Assembly (NCBI GenBank): GCA_000176735.1
Contig: ADBE01000031.1
Location: forward strand, 1-57,670
From: Neisseria polysaccharea ATCC 43768
Lineage (GTDB): Bacteria; Pseudomonadota; Gammaproteobacteria; Burkholderiales; Neisseriaceae
DNA: 57,670 nt
Reading direction: 5' to 3'
In this document: in pieces, positions 16,886-26,696 of the stretch
Layout: each line of letters starts with the position of its first letter
Position numbering within the stretch: position 1 is the first letter of the stretch
The notes under the pieces: generated by a model
Told to the model about the DNA's origin: nothing
The model's database searches: none
What the model saw: the letters and a program-made list of their open reading frames with translations, nothing else
Position numbers and translations under genes: made by a program

Positions 16886-17554
16886 TTACAGCCACAGGAC
16901 GGCAAGCTTCCATAATGCCCATAATGATACGGATAATCCTGTGCATAGGCGGATATATCGGTTTTGCAGGATTTTTTTCAGTTGCATGGAAAAAATGCCG
17001 ATTGCCAAAAGATTGGGCAGCGTACCCAGTGCAAAGGCAAGCATATATAACCCGCCCGTTGCCGCACTACCGCTTCCCAGCGCGTAAAGCGATGCGCTGT
17101 AAACCAGTCCGCACGGCAGCCAGCCCCATAATATTCCGACAGCAAGGCAGGCGGGTATGGATTTTATGGGTAACAGCCGGTTGAGTATCGGGTTCAGGTT
17201 CCGCCATATCGGCTTGCCGATTTTCTCGATTTTTGCCGCCAAGGAAGAAATACCGCTCAAGTATAAGCCTAAAAAGAGCAGCAGGAGGTTGGCGGCCGTG
17301 TATAAAATATTCTGCAGGACGCGGGTTTGGTCGAGTGAAACGCCGACCTGTCCGATTAATCCGAGAATCAGGCCGATTGCCGTATAGCTGCCTATCCGTC
17401 CCGTGTTGAGCAGCAGGATCAGCCAAAAGCGGTTGATATGCGGGGGGAGTTGGAGTGCAAACGCGCTGCTTAATCCGCCGCACATACCGATGCAGTGCGT
17501 TCCGCCGAAGAAGCCGAGCAGGAACAGGGTGAGGAAAGTGATGTCGTGGTTCAT
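16886..17554 (-). CDS. TauE/SafE-family membrane protein
   Basis: 222 residues from ATG 17554. Six or more hydrophobic segments; the N-terminal motif LGFFGGTHCIGMCGGLSSAF and the later IPACLAVGILWGWLPCGLVY with paired glycines, Cys and Pro are typical of the UreH-like/CcoA-neighbour branch of the sulfite exporter family often linked to cytochrome or metal handling. The start overlaps the stop of the upstream lipoprotein gene as ATGA (17551-17554), which suggests coupled translation. The transported substrate is unknown. Confidence 0.85.
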   Translation of the reverse strand: MNHDITFLTLFLLGFFGGTHCIGMCGGLSSAFALQLPPHINRFWLILLLNTGRIGSYTAIGLILGLIGQVGVSLDQTRVLQNILYTAANLLLLFLGLYLSGISSLAAKIEKIGKPIWRNLNPILNRLLPIKSIPACLAVGILWGWLPCGLVYSASLYALGSGSAATGGLYMLAFALGTLPNLLAIGIFSMQLKKILQNRYIRLCTGLSVSLWALWKLAVLWL

Positions 17555-17865
17555 GGACGGCTCATGGTCAGATGTTTGTCGGGGAAAACGGATAATTTCC
17601 GGCAGTCCGACCAATAGGGTTTGGTGAGGGCATTCCCCGTGCTGTTAAAGTCTTGAATAAGGATGCGGTTTGTGTCATGAATTTCGACAGTCCTGTAAAA
17701 TCCGCCCTTTACTGCGCTGTCGGCGGGTTTGCCGTGTGCGTCGAAATACAGGACGGTGCGGTTTTGAAGATGCGCGCAATTTGAAACGGCCGGGTTTGCC
17801 GGTATGTTTCGGGTGCAGGCGGCAAGGATTGCCCAAGGGAAAAGCAGCAGGAACAGGCGGAACAT
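17551..17865 (-). CDS. Putative lipoprotein
   Basis: 104 residues from ATG 17865. A short signal peptide MFRLFLLLFPWAILAACTRN ends in the lipobox LAAC, so the mature protein is expected to be lipid-anchored at Cys12 or so. The rest (NCAHLQNRTVLYFDAHGKPA, VEIHDTNRILIQDFNSTG) has no family that I recognise. Two further Cys (SNCAHL, SDCRKL) could form a disulphide. It is translationally coupled to the TauE/SafE gene through an ATGA overlap. Confidence 0.7.
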   Translation of the reverse strand: MFRLFLLLFPWAILAACTRNIPANPAVSNCAHLQNRTVLYFDAHGKPADSAVKGGFYRTVEIHDTNRILIQDFNSTGNALTKPYWSDCRKLSVFPDKHLTMSRP

Positions 17866-18055
17866 TGTGTTTCTTGTAAGGGCTGACAAACAGTATAATG
17901 GCTCATTTTAATCCTCAGGCGGCGGGAGATGGAAGTATTTCCCTCCGGCACGGGGATTTCGGATTCGGAAGCAACAGACGATACGGGATTTCGGAACAAT
18001 CTTAATTGGCTCCGGGGAGTTTTAAGCCTGTGTAAGTAATGTAATTAGGGTTTGC

Positions 18056-18343
18056 TTACTCTAAAATATAATTAAATTTTTCTTCGAATCCATAATCCTC
18101 ATCTTGTTTCTTAACTCTTTCTAGAACCTTTACTATTTCAATAAATATACTTTTTAATTGATTTTTTGAGAACATAGCATCTTTCCATACCAAAGTAATC
18201 GGTCGTTCTACATTTGTGCTCAATAAATCCCACAAAGCATCAAGATTGTTCCCATAATAATTTTGTATAGAAAATATTTTTGAAATTTGATTATGAAAAT
18301 CTTGTTCCGTATAAATTTTACTACCGATAATCTCTAATTGCAT
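18056..18343 (-). CDS. Barstar-family RNase inhibitor (immunity protein)
   Basis: 95 residues, AT-rich. The barstar pattern is clear: FSIQNYYGNNLDALWDLLST with the NLDALWD helix that blocks barnase active sites, then RPITLVWKDAMFSKNQ. It should bind a barnase-type ribonuclease in the cytosol. AGGAG at 18352-18356 is a good ribosome site. Eleven bases upstream ends a barnase-like C-terminal fragment, so this is the immunity half of a toxin pair whose toxin has been cut down. Composition is unlike that of dapF beside it. Confidence 0.85.
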   Translation of the reverse strand: MQLEIIGSKIYTEQDFHNQISKIFSIQNYYGNNLDALWDLLSTNVERPITLVWKDAMFSKNQLKSIFIEIVKVLERVKKQDEDYGFEEKFNYILE

Positions 18344-18354
18344 AAGTTATACTC

Positions 18355-18453
18355 CTATTTCCAAGTTCCAATTTGTGTTGCAGAGATATAATGATCAGTT
18401 GTTATATATAGCAATCCATCGTTAGAATATAACAATCTAGTATCAGTCTGGTT
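18355..18453 (-). pseudogene. C-terminal remnant of a barnase-like ribonuclease toxin
   Basis: Minus-strand codons read [20 protein letters not shown] then HYISATQIGTWK and stop at 18355-18357. Barnase ends with DRILYSSDWLIYKTTDHYQT, so the match covers the last strands including the general-acid His (TTDHY). The catalytic Glu and Arg and everything before them are missing: the frame runs into dapF at 18458. Eleven bases separate its stop from the barstar start. Recognised by eye from the translated sequence; not long enough to be active. Confidence 0.75.
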
Positions 18454-18457
18454 CGAT

Positions 18458-19309
18458 ATGAAAACTTTGAAATTTACCAAAATGCACGGTTTGGGCAACG
18501 ATTTTATGGTGATTGACGCGGTCAGTCAGAATTTTACCCCGGAGGACGTGCCGATTGCGGAATGGGCGGACCGCTTCCGGGGCGTGGGCTTCGACCAGCT
18601 TTTGGTGGTCGGGCGTTCGGAAACCGAAGGCGTGGATTTCCGTTACCGTATTTTCAATGCCGACGGCAGCGAGGTCGGGCAATGCGGCAACGGAGCGCGT
18701 TGTTTTGCCCGTTTTGTCGCAGACAAGGGTTTGACCGATAAGAAAGAAATTTGTGTTGAAACGGCAAAGGGCGTTATTTTTCCGAAATTGTCCGATAACG
18801 GTATGGTTACGGTCAATATGGGCAAACCGAAGTTTATGCCGTCTGAAATACCGTTTGTCCCCGAATCGGGCGAGGGAGATGATGCCTGTATTTACGGGGT
18901 GCATCTCGAATCCGGCATTCAGCCTGTCAGCTGCGTCAATATGGGCAACCCCCATGCGGTGATTACGGTGGATGACGTGGAATGCGCGCCGGTGCGCGAA
19001 ACCGGTTCGCTTATCGAACCGCACAGGCAGTTTCCCGAACGCGTCAACGTCGGCTTTATGCAGATTGTCAGCCGAACCGCGATTCGTTTGCGTGTGTTCG
19101 AGCGCGGTGTGGGCGAAACCCAAGCGTGCGGTACGGGCGCGTGTGCGGCTGTGGTGGCGGGTATCCGTCTAGGGCTGCTGGATGAAGGGAAAACGGTAGA
19201 GGTGGTTTTGCCGGGCGGAACTTTATATATCGAATGGGCCTGCGGCGGCGATGTGATGATGACCGGCCCTGCGGAAACCGTGTTTGAAGGCGAGTTGGCG
19301 TATTCATGA
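18458..19309 (+). CDS. dapF: Diaminopimelate epimerase
   Basis: 283 residues. It interconverts LL- and meso-diaminopimelate for lysine and peptidoglycan. The two catalytic cysteines are in [14 protein letters not shown] (near residue 75) and in [16 protein letters not shown] (near residue 225); the start [16 protein letters not shown] is typical. There is no good ribosome site just before ATG 18458 and the region immediately upstream is the toxin remnant, so its native leader may have been displaced. A TATAAT box at 17894-17899, 560 bases upstream, might be the old promoter. Confidence 0.97.
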   Translation: MKTLKFTKMHGLGNDFMVIDAVSQNFTPEDVPIAEWADRFRGVGFDQLLVVGRSETEGVDFRYRIFNADGSEVGQCGNGARCFARFVADKGLTDKKEICVETAKGVIFPKLSDNGMVTVNMGKPKFMPSEIPFVPESGEGDDACIYGVHLESGIQPVSCVNMGNPHAVITVDDVECAPVRETGSLIEPHRQFPERVNVGFMQIVSRTAIRLRVFERGVGETQACGTGACAAVVAGIRLGLLDEGKTVEVVLPGGTLYIEWACGGDVMMTGPAETVFEGELAYS

Positions 19310-19911
19310 TTTTGCTGCATTTGGATTTTTTGTCTGCCTTACTGTATGCGGCGGTTTTTCTGTTTATGATATTCCGCACCGGGATGTTGCAATGGTTTTG
19401 GGCGAGTATTGCGCTGTGGCTCGGCATATCGGTTTTAGGGGCAAAGCTGATGCCCGGCATATGGGGAATGACCCACGCCGCGCCTTTGTTTATCCCCCAT
19501 TTTTACCTGACTTTGGGCAGTATATTTTTTTTCATCGGGCATTGGAACCGGAAAAAGGGTGGAAACGGATGGCAGGCAGACCCCGAACATCCGCTGCTCG
19601 GGCTTTTTGCCGTCAGTAATGTATCGATGACGCTTGCTTTTGTCGGAATATGTGCGTTGGTGCATTATTGCTTTTCGGGAACGGTTCAAGTGTTTGTGTT
19701 TGCGGCACTGCTCAAACTTTATGCGCTGAAGCCGGTTTATTGGTTTGTGTTGCAGCTTGTGCTGATGGCGGTTGCCTATGTCCACCGCTGCGGTATAGAC
19801 CGGCAGCCGCCGTCAACGTTCGGCGGTTCGCAGCTGCGACTCGGCGGGTTGGCGGCGATGTTGATGCAGATTGCGGTAACGGCGATGCTGCTTGCCGAAA
19901 TCGGCAGATGA
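19306..19911 (+). CDS. Hypothetical multi-spanning membrane protein
   Basis: 201 residues. The start overlaps the dapF stop as ATGA (19306-19309). Five or six hydrophobic segments can be seen: [86 protein letters not shown], and a last one near the C-terminus. I recognise no family or functional motif. Coupling to dapF is clear from the overlap, but no functional link follows. Confidence 0.7.
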   Translation: MILLHLDFLSALLYAAVFLFMIFRTGMLQWFWASIALWLGISVLGAKLMPGIWGMTHAAPLFIPHFYLTLGSIFFFIGHWNRKKGGNGWQADPEHPLLGLFAVSNVSMTLAFVGICALVHYCFSGTVQVFVFAALLKLYALKPVYWFVLQLVLMAVAYVHRCGIDRQPPSTFGGSQLRLGGLAAMLMQIAVTAMLLAEIGR

Positions 19912-20109
19912 TTGTGATGCCGTCTGTATCGGAACAAAAAGTTATAAAGAAAGAAATTTTGGGTATTGGTTTTTTAGGCGGCATAGGTTTAGGATGAAGC
20001 CATATCCGAAATTTGTTTATGGTTCGGCGTGAATACTCTGTAATCGGACAGGATGTTGACAGGGGATTGCGTGCCGTACTATCGAAATCTTATTATTCAG
20101 GAGCAAAAG

Positions 20110-21042
20110 ATGAAAATTGCAAACAACATCACCGAATTGATCGGCAACACGCCTTTGGTCAAACTGAACCGTCTGACCGAAGGTTTGAAGGCAGAGGTTG
20201 CCGTGAAACTGGAATTTTTCAATCCGGGCAGCAGCGTCAAAGACCGCATTGCCGAAGCAATGATTGAGGTCGCCGAAAAAGCGGGCAAAATCAACAAAAA
20301 CACCGTGATTGTCGAGGCAACCAGCGGCAATACGGGTATCGGTTTGGCAATGGTATGTGCCGCACGCGGCTACAAACTGGCGATTACCATGCCGGAAAGC
20401 ATGAGTAAAGAGCGCAAAATGCTGTTGCGCGCGTTTGGCGCGGAGCTGATTCTGACCCCTGCCGCCGAAGGTATGGCAGGCGCGATTGCCAAAGCGCAAT
20501 CCTTGGTGGATGCACATCCCGACACTTATTTTATGCCGCGCCAGTTCGACAATGAGGCAAACCCCGAAGTCCACCGCAAAACAACCGCCGAGGAAATTTG
20601 GCGGGATACGGACGGTAAAGTCGATGTCTTCGTTGCCGGTGTCGGCACGGGCGGTACGGTAACCGGCGTGGGTGAAGTGTTGAAAAAATACAAACCCGAA
20701 GTCAAAGTAGTTGCCGTCGAGCCTGAGGCTTCCCCCGTATTGAGCGGCGGCGAAAAAGGCCCGCACCCGATTCAAGGTATCGGCGCAGGCTTTATTCCGA
20801 CCGTTTTGAATACCAAAATCTACGACAGCATTGCCAAAGTGCCGAATGAAGCGGCTTTTGAAACCGCCCGCGCAATGGCGGAAAAAGAAGGCATTTTGGT
20901 GGGTATTTCTTCCGGTGCCGCGGTTTGGAGCGCGTTGCAGCTTGCCAAACAGCCTGAAAACGAAGGCAAGCTGATAGTCGTGCTGCTGCCTTCTTATGGC
21001 GAACGCTATCTCTCTACGCCACTTTTTGCAGATTTGGCATAA
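20110..21042 (+). CDS. cysK: Cysteine synthase A (O-acetylserine sulfhydrylase)
   Basis: 310 residues from ATG 20110, with AGGAGC at 20099-20104. It makes cysteine from O-acetylserine and sulphide. PLP Lys is residue 44 ([14 protein letters not shown]); the substrate loop [20 protein letters not shown], the phosphate-binding [15 protein letters not shown] and [17 protein letters not shown] follow in order. A strong hairpin terminator stands 30 bases after the stop. Confidence 0.96.
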   Translation: MKIANNITELIGNTPLVKLNRLTEGLKAEVAVKLEFFNPGSSVKDRIAEAMIEVAEKAGKINKNTVIVEATSGNTGIGLAMVCAARGYKLAITMPESMSKERKMLLRAFGAELILTPAAEGMAGAIAKAQSLVDAHPDTYFMPRQFDNEANPEVHRKTTAEEIWRDTDGKVDVFVAGVGTGGTVTGVGEVLKKYKPEVKVVAVEPEASPVLSGGEKGPHPIQGIGAGFIPTVLNTKIYDSIAKVPNEAAFETARAMAEKEGILVGISSGAAVWSALQLAKQPENEGKLIVVLLPSYGERYLSTPLFADLA

Positions 21043-21071
21043 TGCTTTAATCGGATTGTCGAAACATTCAG

Positions 21072-21119
21072 ACGCATTTTCCGGTATCGGTGTAACGCCG
21101 TGCCGGAAAATGCGTTTTT
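21072..21119 (+). terminator. Strong terminator after cysK
   Basis: ACGCATTTTCCGG (21072-21084) and CCGGAAAATGCGT (21103-21115) make a perfect 13-bp stem followed by T residues. Confidence 0.85.
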
Positions 21120-21194
21120 GCATATATGCCGAAAACGCCGGTTGTGTTTTAATCAGGTATTGGTGCCGCCGCATTGCTTGAGGGAAATATTTTT

Positions 21195-21349
21195 TATAGT
21201 GGATTAACAAAAATCAGGACAAGGCAACGAAGCCGCAGACAGTACAAATAGTACGGAACCGATTCACTTGGTGCTTCAGCACCTTAGAGAATCGTTCTCT
21301 TTGAGCTAAGGCGAGGCAACGCCGTACTGGTTTTTGTTAATCCACTATA
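21195..21349. repeat. Correia element (CREE), full length
   Basis: 155 bases between TATAGTGGATTAACAAAAAT and its inverted copy, with the internal block CACTTGGTGCTTCAGCACC. It is nearly identical to the copy at 43832-43986. Confidence 0.97.
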
Positions 21350-21512
21350 TTCGGGTTTTATCCGGCAGGACGGTTTTTTGCCCCAACGGAAAATAGCCGG
21401 CCTGCCCGTAAAGTCAGCCGTTTGTCCGGGCGCAGCCGGGGCTTTGGGCTTCAGACGGCATATTTTCGGATTTTCGGAATGGCGGCATTTTTGTCGTCGG
21501 AGCGGCAGCCGT

Positions 21513-22413
21513 ATGGAGAAGGGAGGGGATATTGTGGTCGGTAACGGCAAAAAATATGCTGCACCATTGCTGGTGCTGGGTTGCGTGGTGTTCGGTCTGG
21601 GCAGCCTGATTGTCAGGTCCGTCCCCGTCGACCCGTATGCAATCGCATTTTGGCGGTTGCTGATTTCGGTGTTCGTATTTTGGTTTTTAGCACGGTTTTT
21701 CGGGCAAAAAATTCCCAAAAAACAGGAAAACCGTCTGCTATGCCCTGACGGCGGGCGTGTTTCTTGCTTTCGATTTGGCGTTGTGGCACGAAAGCATACA
21801 CGCGGTCGGGCCGGGTATTTCCACCCTGCTCAACAGCCTGCAAATCTTTTTCTTGTCGGCAATCGGTGTTTTCTTTTTTAACGAACGTTTGAGCGGGCTG
21901 AAAAAGGCGGGCTTAATATCGGCAGTTGCTGGCGTGGCGATGATTGCCGGTGCGGAATTCGGCTACAACGGCAATGCGGTTTGGGGATTCGTCAGCGGTT
22001 TGGTGTCCGGGCTGATGCTCGCCCTGTCTATGGTGTTCGTCCGCAAAACCCATGAAATCGAGCCAGTGGCACTTTTCCCTTCAATGATGATTTTGAGTTT
22101 GGGCGGCGCGGTATCGCTGGTTGTTCCGGCATTGCTGATGGACGGCGGCGCGCTTTATCCGACCACTTGGAAAGATGCGGGTTTGGTGCTTGTGTACGGC
22201 GTGGTGATGCAGTGCTTCGCGTGGGCGATGGTTGCCTATGCGATTCCGCTGCTTTCGCTGTCGCTGACGGGGCTGCTGCTTTTGTCCGAACCGGTTGCCG
22301 CCCTGTTCATCGATTATTTTGGATTGGGCAAACCGATTGACGGTGTGCAGTGGGCAGGGGTGGTGCTGACGCTTTCGGCAATTTATCTCGGTTCGCGGAA
22401 ACAGCAGTCTTAA
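21513..22413 (+). pseudogene. EamA/DMT-family transporter, frameshifted
   Basis: The first frame gives the beginning of a ten-helix drug/metabolite transporter (KKYAAPLLVLGCVVFGLGSL, YAIAFWRLLISVFVFWFLAR). At the A6 run 21717-21722 the family sequence passes to another frame (NRKTVCYALTAGVFLAFDLA), then continues with LWHESIHAVGPGISTLLNSL to 22413 (GVVLTLSAIYLGSRKQQS). One A fewer restores the full protein of about 300 residues. The second half alone has an ATG at 21757. Inactive as written unless slippage corrects it. Substrate unknown. Confidence 0.85.
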
Positions 22414-22474
22414 CATTGATTCCATCAAGGCAGTATCGGCAGTTCGTCGTGCAAAACCTGCGTTACCGGACTGA

Positions 22475-22630
22475 TATAGTGAATTAAATTTAAACCGGTA
22501 CAGCGTTGGCTCGCCTTAGCTCAAAGAGAACGATTCTCTAAGGTGCTGAAGCACCAAGTGAATCGGTTCCGTACTATTTGTACTGTCTGCGGCTCGCCGC
22601 CTTGTCCTGATTTAAATTTAATTCACTATA
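22475..22630. repeat. Correia element (CREE), full length
   Basis: 156 bases from TATAGTGAATTAAATTTAAA to the inverted end TTAATTCACTATA. Its internal block is in the opposite orientation to the copies at 21195 and 43832. Confidence 0.97.
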
Positions 22631-22682
22631 GGTAGGAAAATCCGACAACGTTAGATCCGCCTGCAAAAGTGAGAAATAGCAA

Positions 22683-22712
22683 ATGCCGTCTGAAACTATT
22701 TTCAGACGGCAT
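22683..22712 (-). terminator. Paired-DUS terminator of the lepA-lepB group
   Basis: ATGCCGTCTGAA 22683-22694 with TTCAGACGGCAT 22701-22712; it lies 15 bases past the lepB stop. Confidence 0.8.
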
Positions 22713-22727
22713 TCTTGGCTTCCTGGC

Positions 22728-23747
22728 CTAACGGATTGCCGTACCGGCCCTGCCGAAATCGCCGAAGTTCATCAAAATGAACATTGCCTTGCCGACAACC
22801 AGCTTGTCATCCACAAAGCCCCAGTAGCGAGAATCGGCACTGTTGTCGCGGTTGTCGCCCATAGCGAAATAGCGTCCTTCGGGAACTTTGCACACGAAAC
22901 CGCTGCCGTCGTCGGCATATTGGCAGTGTTCCAAACCGCTTTGCTCTATGGAATATCCGTTTTCAGACATAATATCGGAGGTATATTTGCCCAATACGGG
23001 CAGGGAAACGGCAGGCTGTCCTTCTTTTTTTAGAATATTGAAGGATTTGCCGTCCAAACCGCTGCGGAACATATCCGTGTTGTGGATTTCGGAAGGGTCG
23101 GTGTCGTCGGGATAACGGTATGTGCCGTCAGGAATGTCGGAAGTGGGTTTGCCGTTTACCGTCAAAATCTTATCCCGATATTCGACCACATCGCCCGGAA
23201 TGCCGACAATACGCTTGATGTAGGTCATCTCCGGTTGCAAAGGATAATTAAAAACGACCACATCGCCCCGTTCGATTTTGCCCGTGGGGATGAATACATT
23301 GTTTAAAACGGGTACGCGCAAGCCGTAGGAAAATTTGCCGACCAAAATGAAATCGCCCTTGATTAGGCCTGGGCGCATGGAGCTGGATGGAATTTGGAAC
23401 GGTTCGGCAATAAACGACCGGATGAGGAACAATACCAAAACGGTAGGGAAGAAACTGCCGAAATAATCGCCGAAGTGGCTGCTTTCCGAGATTTCGGGAT
23501 GAGTCTTCAGGCGGTATTTGTATACCCCCCAAGCCGTACCGCACAATACAACGCAAATCAGGAAAACGGCGGTAAAGCTCATAAACAGGGACAAAGCGGC
23601 AAACACGCCGACCGCCGTCAGGATATAGGCGTATTCAAGGCTGGAACTCCATTCACCGTTTTCCTGCCGCTTCTTGTCGCTTTTGAAATAAAGGATGATG
23701 CCGGCAAGCAGCGCGGCAGCCGCGCCCGACATTAGCATTGTGTTCAT
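22728..23747 (-). CDS. lepB: Signal peptidase I
   Basis: 339 residues. It cleaves signal peptides of exported proteins at the inner membrane. Two N-terminal membrane segments (residues 5-20 and 42-70) precede the catalytic domain: Ser123 in IPSSSMRPGL, Lys178 in TYIKRIVGIPGDVVEY, then the box GDNRDNSADSRYWGFV. It lies downstream of lepA in the same direction (145 bases), as in many bacteria. Confidence 0.97.
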   Translation of the reverse strand: MNTMLMSGAAAALLAGIILYFKSDKKRQENGEWSSSLEYAYILTAVGVFAALSLFMSFTAVFLICVVLCGTAWGVYKYRLKTHPEISESSHFGDYFGSFFPTVLVLFLIRSFIAEPFQIPSSSMRPGLIKGDFILVGKFSYGLRVPVLNNVFIPTGKIERGDVVVFNYPLQPEMTYIKRIVGIPGDVVEYRDKILTVNGKPTSDIPDGTYRYPDDTDPSEIHNTDMFRSGLDGKSFNILKKEGQPAVSLPVLGKYTSDIMSENGYSIEQSGLEHCQYADDGSGFVCKVPEGRYFAMGDNRDNSADSRYWGFVDDKLVVGKAMFILMNFGDFGRAGTAIR

Positions 23748-23891
23748 TGTTGTTCCTTAATGCTTAAAAACCCGCCTGTCCGTGCAACCGTTTTAAGGCG
23801 GCAAATTGCAAAATTTGTTTGCGGGCGCGTGCCCCTGAAATCAGGACGGTTTGAGGGGTGTTCCCGACGCGCCGCCCTATGTGCCGAAATA

Positions 23892-25685
23892 TTATTTGTC
23901 GCTCACCTGCAAAATCGCCAAGAACGCGCTTTGCGGGATTTCCACATTGCCCACTTGTTTCATGCGGCGTTTGCCTGCCTTTTGTTTTTCAAGCAGTTTT
24001 TTCTTACGCGTAATATCGCCGCCGTAACATTTCGCCAAAACGTTTTTACGCAGGGCTTTGACGTTTTCGCGGGCGATAATCTGACTGCCGATGGCGGCCT
24101 GTACGGCAATATCAAACATCTGGCGCGGAATCAGTTCGCGCATTTTCGATGCCAGTTCGCGGCCTCGGTGAACCGAGCTTTGACGGTGCACAATCAGGCT
24201 CAGCGCATCGACTTTTTCTCCGTTGACCATAATGTCGAGCTTAATCAAATCAGACGGTTGGAACTCTTTGAAATGGTAGTCCAACGAAGCATAACCGCGC
24301 GAAGTGGATTTGAGTTTGTCGAAAAAGTCCATCACGACTTCGTTCATGGGCAAATCATAAGTCAGCATGACTTGGCGGCCCATGTACTGCATATTGACCT
24401 GAACGCCGCGCTTTTGGTTACACAAAGTCATGACGTTGCCGACGTATTCCTGCGGCACGAGGATAGTCGCAGTGATAATCGGCTCGAGTATGGTTTCGAT
24501 GCTGCCGATGTCGGGCAGTTTGGACGGATTTTCGACTTCGATTTTTTCGCCGCTCTTCAACACGACTTCGTAAACCACCGTCGGCGCGGTGGTAATCAAG
24601 TCCATGTCGAACTCGCGTTCCAAACGTTCCTGTACGATTTCCAAGTGCAACAGACCCAAGAAGCCGCAGCGGAAGCCGAAGCCTAATGCTTGAGAAACTT
24701 CAGGCTCGAATTTCAACGAAGCATCGTTCAGCTGCAATTTTTCCAAAGCATCACGCAAAGCTTCGTAGTCGTGGCTTTCCACGGGATAAAGGCCCGCGAA
24801 TACTTGACTTTGTACTTCTTGGAAGCCGGGCAGTGGCTCTGAGGCGGGGTTGGCAACCAGTGTAACCGTGTCGCCGACTTTCGCTTGACCCAATTCTTTT
24901 ACGCCGGTAATCAAAAAGCCCACTTCACCGGCTTTGAGTTCTTGTTTTTGAACCGATTTCGGCGTGAATACACCCAGCTGCTCGACCTGCGTTTCCGCCT
25001 TGGTGCTCATAAAGCGCACTTTGTCTTTCAGTTTGATGGTGCCGTTTTTCACTCGAATCAGCATGACCACGCCGACGTAATTGTCAAACCACGAATCGAC
25101 AATCACGGCTTGCAGCGGCGCGTTTTCATCGCCGGTCGGTGCGGGGATTTTGGCAACGATTTCTTCCAAAACGTCTTCCACGCCGATGCCGCTTTTGGCT
25201 GAACACTGCACCGCGCCGACGGCATCAATGCCGATGATGTCTTCGATTTCCTGTTCCACGCGTTCGGGGTCGGCGGCGGGCAGGTCGATTTTGTTCAAAA
25301 CAGGCACAACTTCCACGCCCAAATCAATCGCGGTATAGCAGTTCGCCACGGTTTGCGCTTCTACACCTTGAGACGCATCGACGACCAAAAGCGCGCCTTC
25401 GCAAGCCGACAGCGAACGGGAGACTTCGTAAGAGAAGTCGACGTGTCCCGGCGTATCAATCAGGTTAAGCTGATACACCTGCCCGTCGCGTGCTTTGTAG
25501 TTGAGCGCGGCGGTTTGCGCTTTGATGGTGATGCCGCGCTCTTTTTCGATGTCCATGGAATCGAGCACCTGCGTACTCATTTCGCGCAAATCCAAACCGC
25601 CGCAGTATTGGATAAAACGGTCGGCAAGCGTCGATTTACCGTGGTCGATGTGGGCAATGATGGAGAAATTTCGGATATTTTTCAT
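23892..25685 (-). CDS. lepA: Elongation factor 4 (LepA), back-translocating GTPase
   Basis: 597 residues from ATG 25685. G1 motif [14 protein letters not shown], switch 2 region [29 protein letters not shown] (G4) and later [19 protein letters not shown] are as in LepA; the C-terminal end [20 protein letters not shown] is the LepA-specific tail. Acts on stalled or mis-translocated ribosomes. The frame is open upstream to 25766, but the conserved N-terminus fixes the start. Confidence 0.97.
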   Translation of the reverse strand: MKNIRNFSIIAHIDHGKSTLADRFIQYCGGLDLREMSTQVLDSMDIEKERGITIKAQTAALNYKARDGQVYQLNLIDTPGHVDFSYEVSRSLSACEGALLVVDASQGVEAQTVANCYTAIDLGVEVVPVLNKIDLPAADPERVEQEIEDIIGIDAVGAVQCSAKSGIGVEDVLEEIVAKIPAPTGDENAPLQAVIVDSWFDNYVGVVMLIRVKNGTIKLKDKVRFMSTKAETQVEQLGVFTPKSVQKQELKAGEVGFLITGVKELGQAKVGDTVTLVANPASEPLPGFQEVQSQVFAGLYPVESHDYEALRDALEKLQLNDASLKFEPEVSQALGFGFRCGFLGLLHLEIVQERLEREFDMDLITTAPTVVYEVVLKSGEKIEVENPSKLPDIGSIETILEPIITATILVPQEYVGNVMTLCNQKRGVQVNMQYMGRQVMLTYDLPMNEVVMDFFDKLKSTSRGYASLDYHFKEFQPSDLIKLDIMVNGEKVDALSLIVHRQSSVHRGRELASKMRELIPRQMFDIAVQAAIGSQIIARENVKALRKNVLAKCYGGDITRKKKLLEKQKAGKRRMKQVGNVEIPQSAFLAILQVSDK

Positions 25686-25827
25686 TAGAGTTATTTTGAA
25701 TGTCGAACAGTGGGTTTTAAAAATGCCGTCTGAACAAACAGCGGTACGTTCGAATATCGGACGCAACGTGGAAATAGCCCGATATTCTAACGGAAAACCG
25801 CTGTTTTGGCATGATTTGATAAAGGTT

Positions 25828-26529
25828 TTATAAAGATTTGACGATTTCTGCCACCATTTTTGCAGAACTTGCCGCCGCCGTTTTCAAAAATTCGTCAAAG
25901 CTGATGTCTGCCTTTTCGTCCGCCGAATCGGAAACCGCGCGGATGATGACGAAAGGCGTTTCCAACTGATGACAGGTTTGGGCAATCGCCGCCGCTTCCA
26001 TTTCCACTGCTTTGACTTCGGGGAAGTGCTTGCGGATTTCCGCCACGCCTTCGCTGCTGTGGACAAAGCGGTCGCCGCTGACAATCAGGCCTTGTTCTAC
26101 CGCCGCGCCTTCAAACACTTCCGCCGCCTGTTTTGCTTTGCCGACCAAGAGGCCGTCTGAAACAAATACGGCGGGCAGTTGCGGCACTTGTCCCCAAACA
26201 TAGCCGAATGCGGTTACATCGACATCGTGGTGCGCGATTTCTGTGCCGACCACGACATCGCCGACTTTCAAACCCTTGCCCAAACCGCCCGCGCTGCCGG
26301 TGTTGATGACGCAGTCCGGTGCGAATTGATGGATAAGCCAAGCCGTTGCAACCGCCGCGTTGACCTTGCCGATGCCGCTCAATGCAAGCACCATACGTTT
26401 TCCCGCCAATTCGCCTTCATAGGCGGAAAATCTGCCGAAAGAGACGGCTTTGATATTTTCCATCATCTCGCGCAAAAGCTTGATTTCCTGTTCCATTGCG
26501 CCGATAACGGCTACTGTTTTCAAAGACAT
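25828..26529 (-). CDS. mtnN: 5'-methylthioadenosine/S-adenosylhomocysteine nucleosidase
   Basis: 233 residues from ATG 26529. It hydrolyses MTA, SAH and 5'-deoxyadenosine, keeping SAM-dependent methylation and autoinducer precursors moving. Visible: [17 protein letters not shown] at the start, [20 protein letters not shown], the substrate pocket [18 protein letters not shown] and the catalytic Asp in [11 protein letters not shown]. An AG-type DUS (AGGCCGTCTGAA, 26150-26161 on the plus strand) lies inside the coding sequence. Confidence 0.96.
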   Translation of the reverse strand: MSLKTVAVIGAMEQEIKLLREMMENIKAVSFGRFSAYEGELAGKRMVLALSGIGKVNAAVATAWLIHQFAPDCVINTGSAGGLGKGLKVGDVVVGTEIAHHDVDVTAFGYVWGQVPQLPAVFVSDGLLVGKAKQAAEVFEGAAVEQGLIVSGDRFVHSSEGVAEIRKHFPEVKAVEMEAAAIAQTCHQLETPFVIIRAVSDSADEKADISFDEFLKTAAASSAKMVAEIVKSL

Positions 26530-26611
26530 ATTGCTGACCTGCTGTGAATTTCGGATAGAATGCCGAATTATACACGCTAACACGGCAGGATTGAGTGGAG
26601 GCGGTTTGTCC

Positions 26612-26640
26612 ATGCCGTCTGAAACGGTTTCAGACGGCAT
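26612..26640. terminator. Paired-DUS hairpin between divergent genes
   Basis: ATGCCGTCTGAA 26612-26623 and TTCAGACGGCAT 26629-26640 between mtnN and pilT2, both pointing away. There is no gene end here, so it is more likely an uptake signal than a working terminator. Confidence 0.5.
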
Positions 26641-26696
26641 GGCGGGTTTTTGGTAGAATGGGAAGGTACAGATTGTTTGAAAATTGGGGGACGAGG

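Noticed and set aside
20017-21210. 397-codon minus-strand frame over cysK
   Set aside because: Shadow frame; cysK has PLP Lys and all loops.
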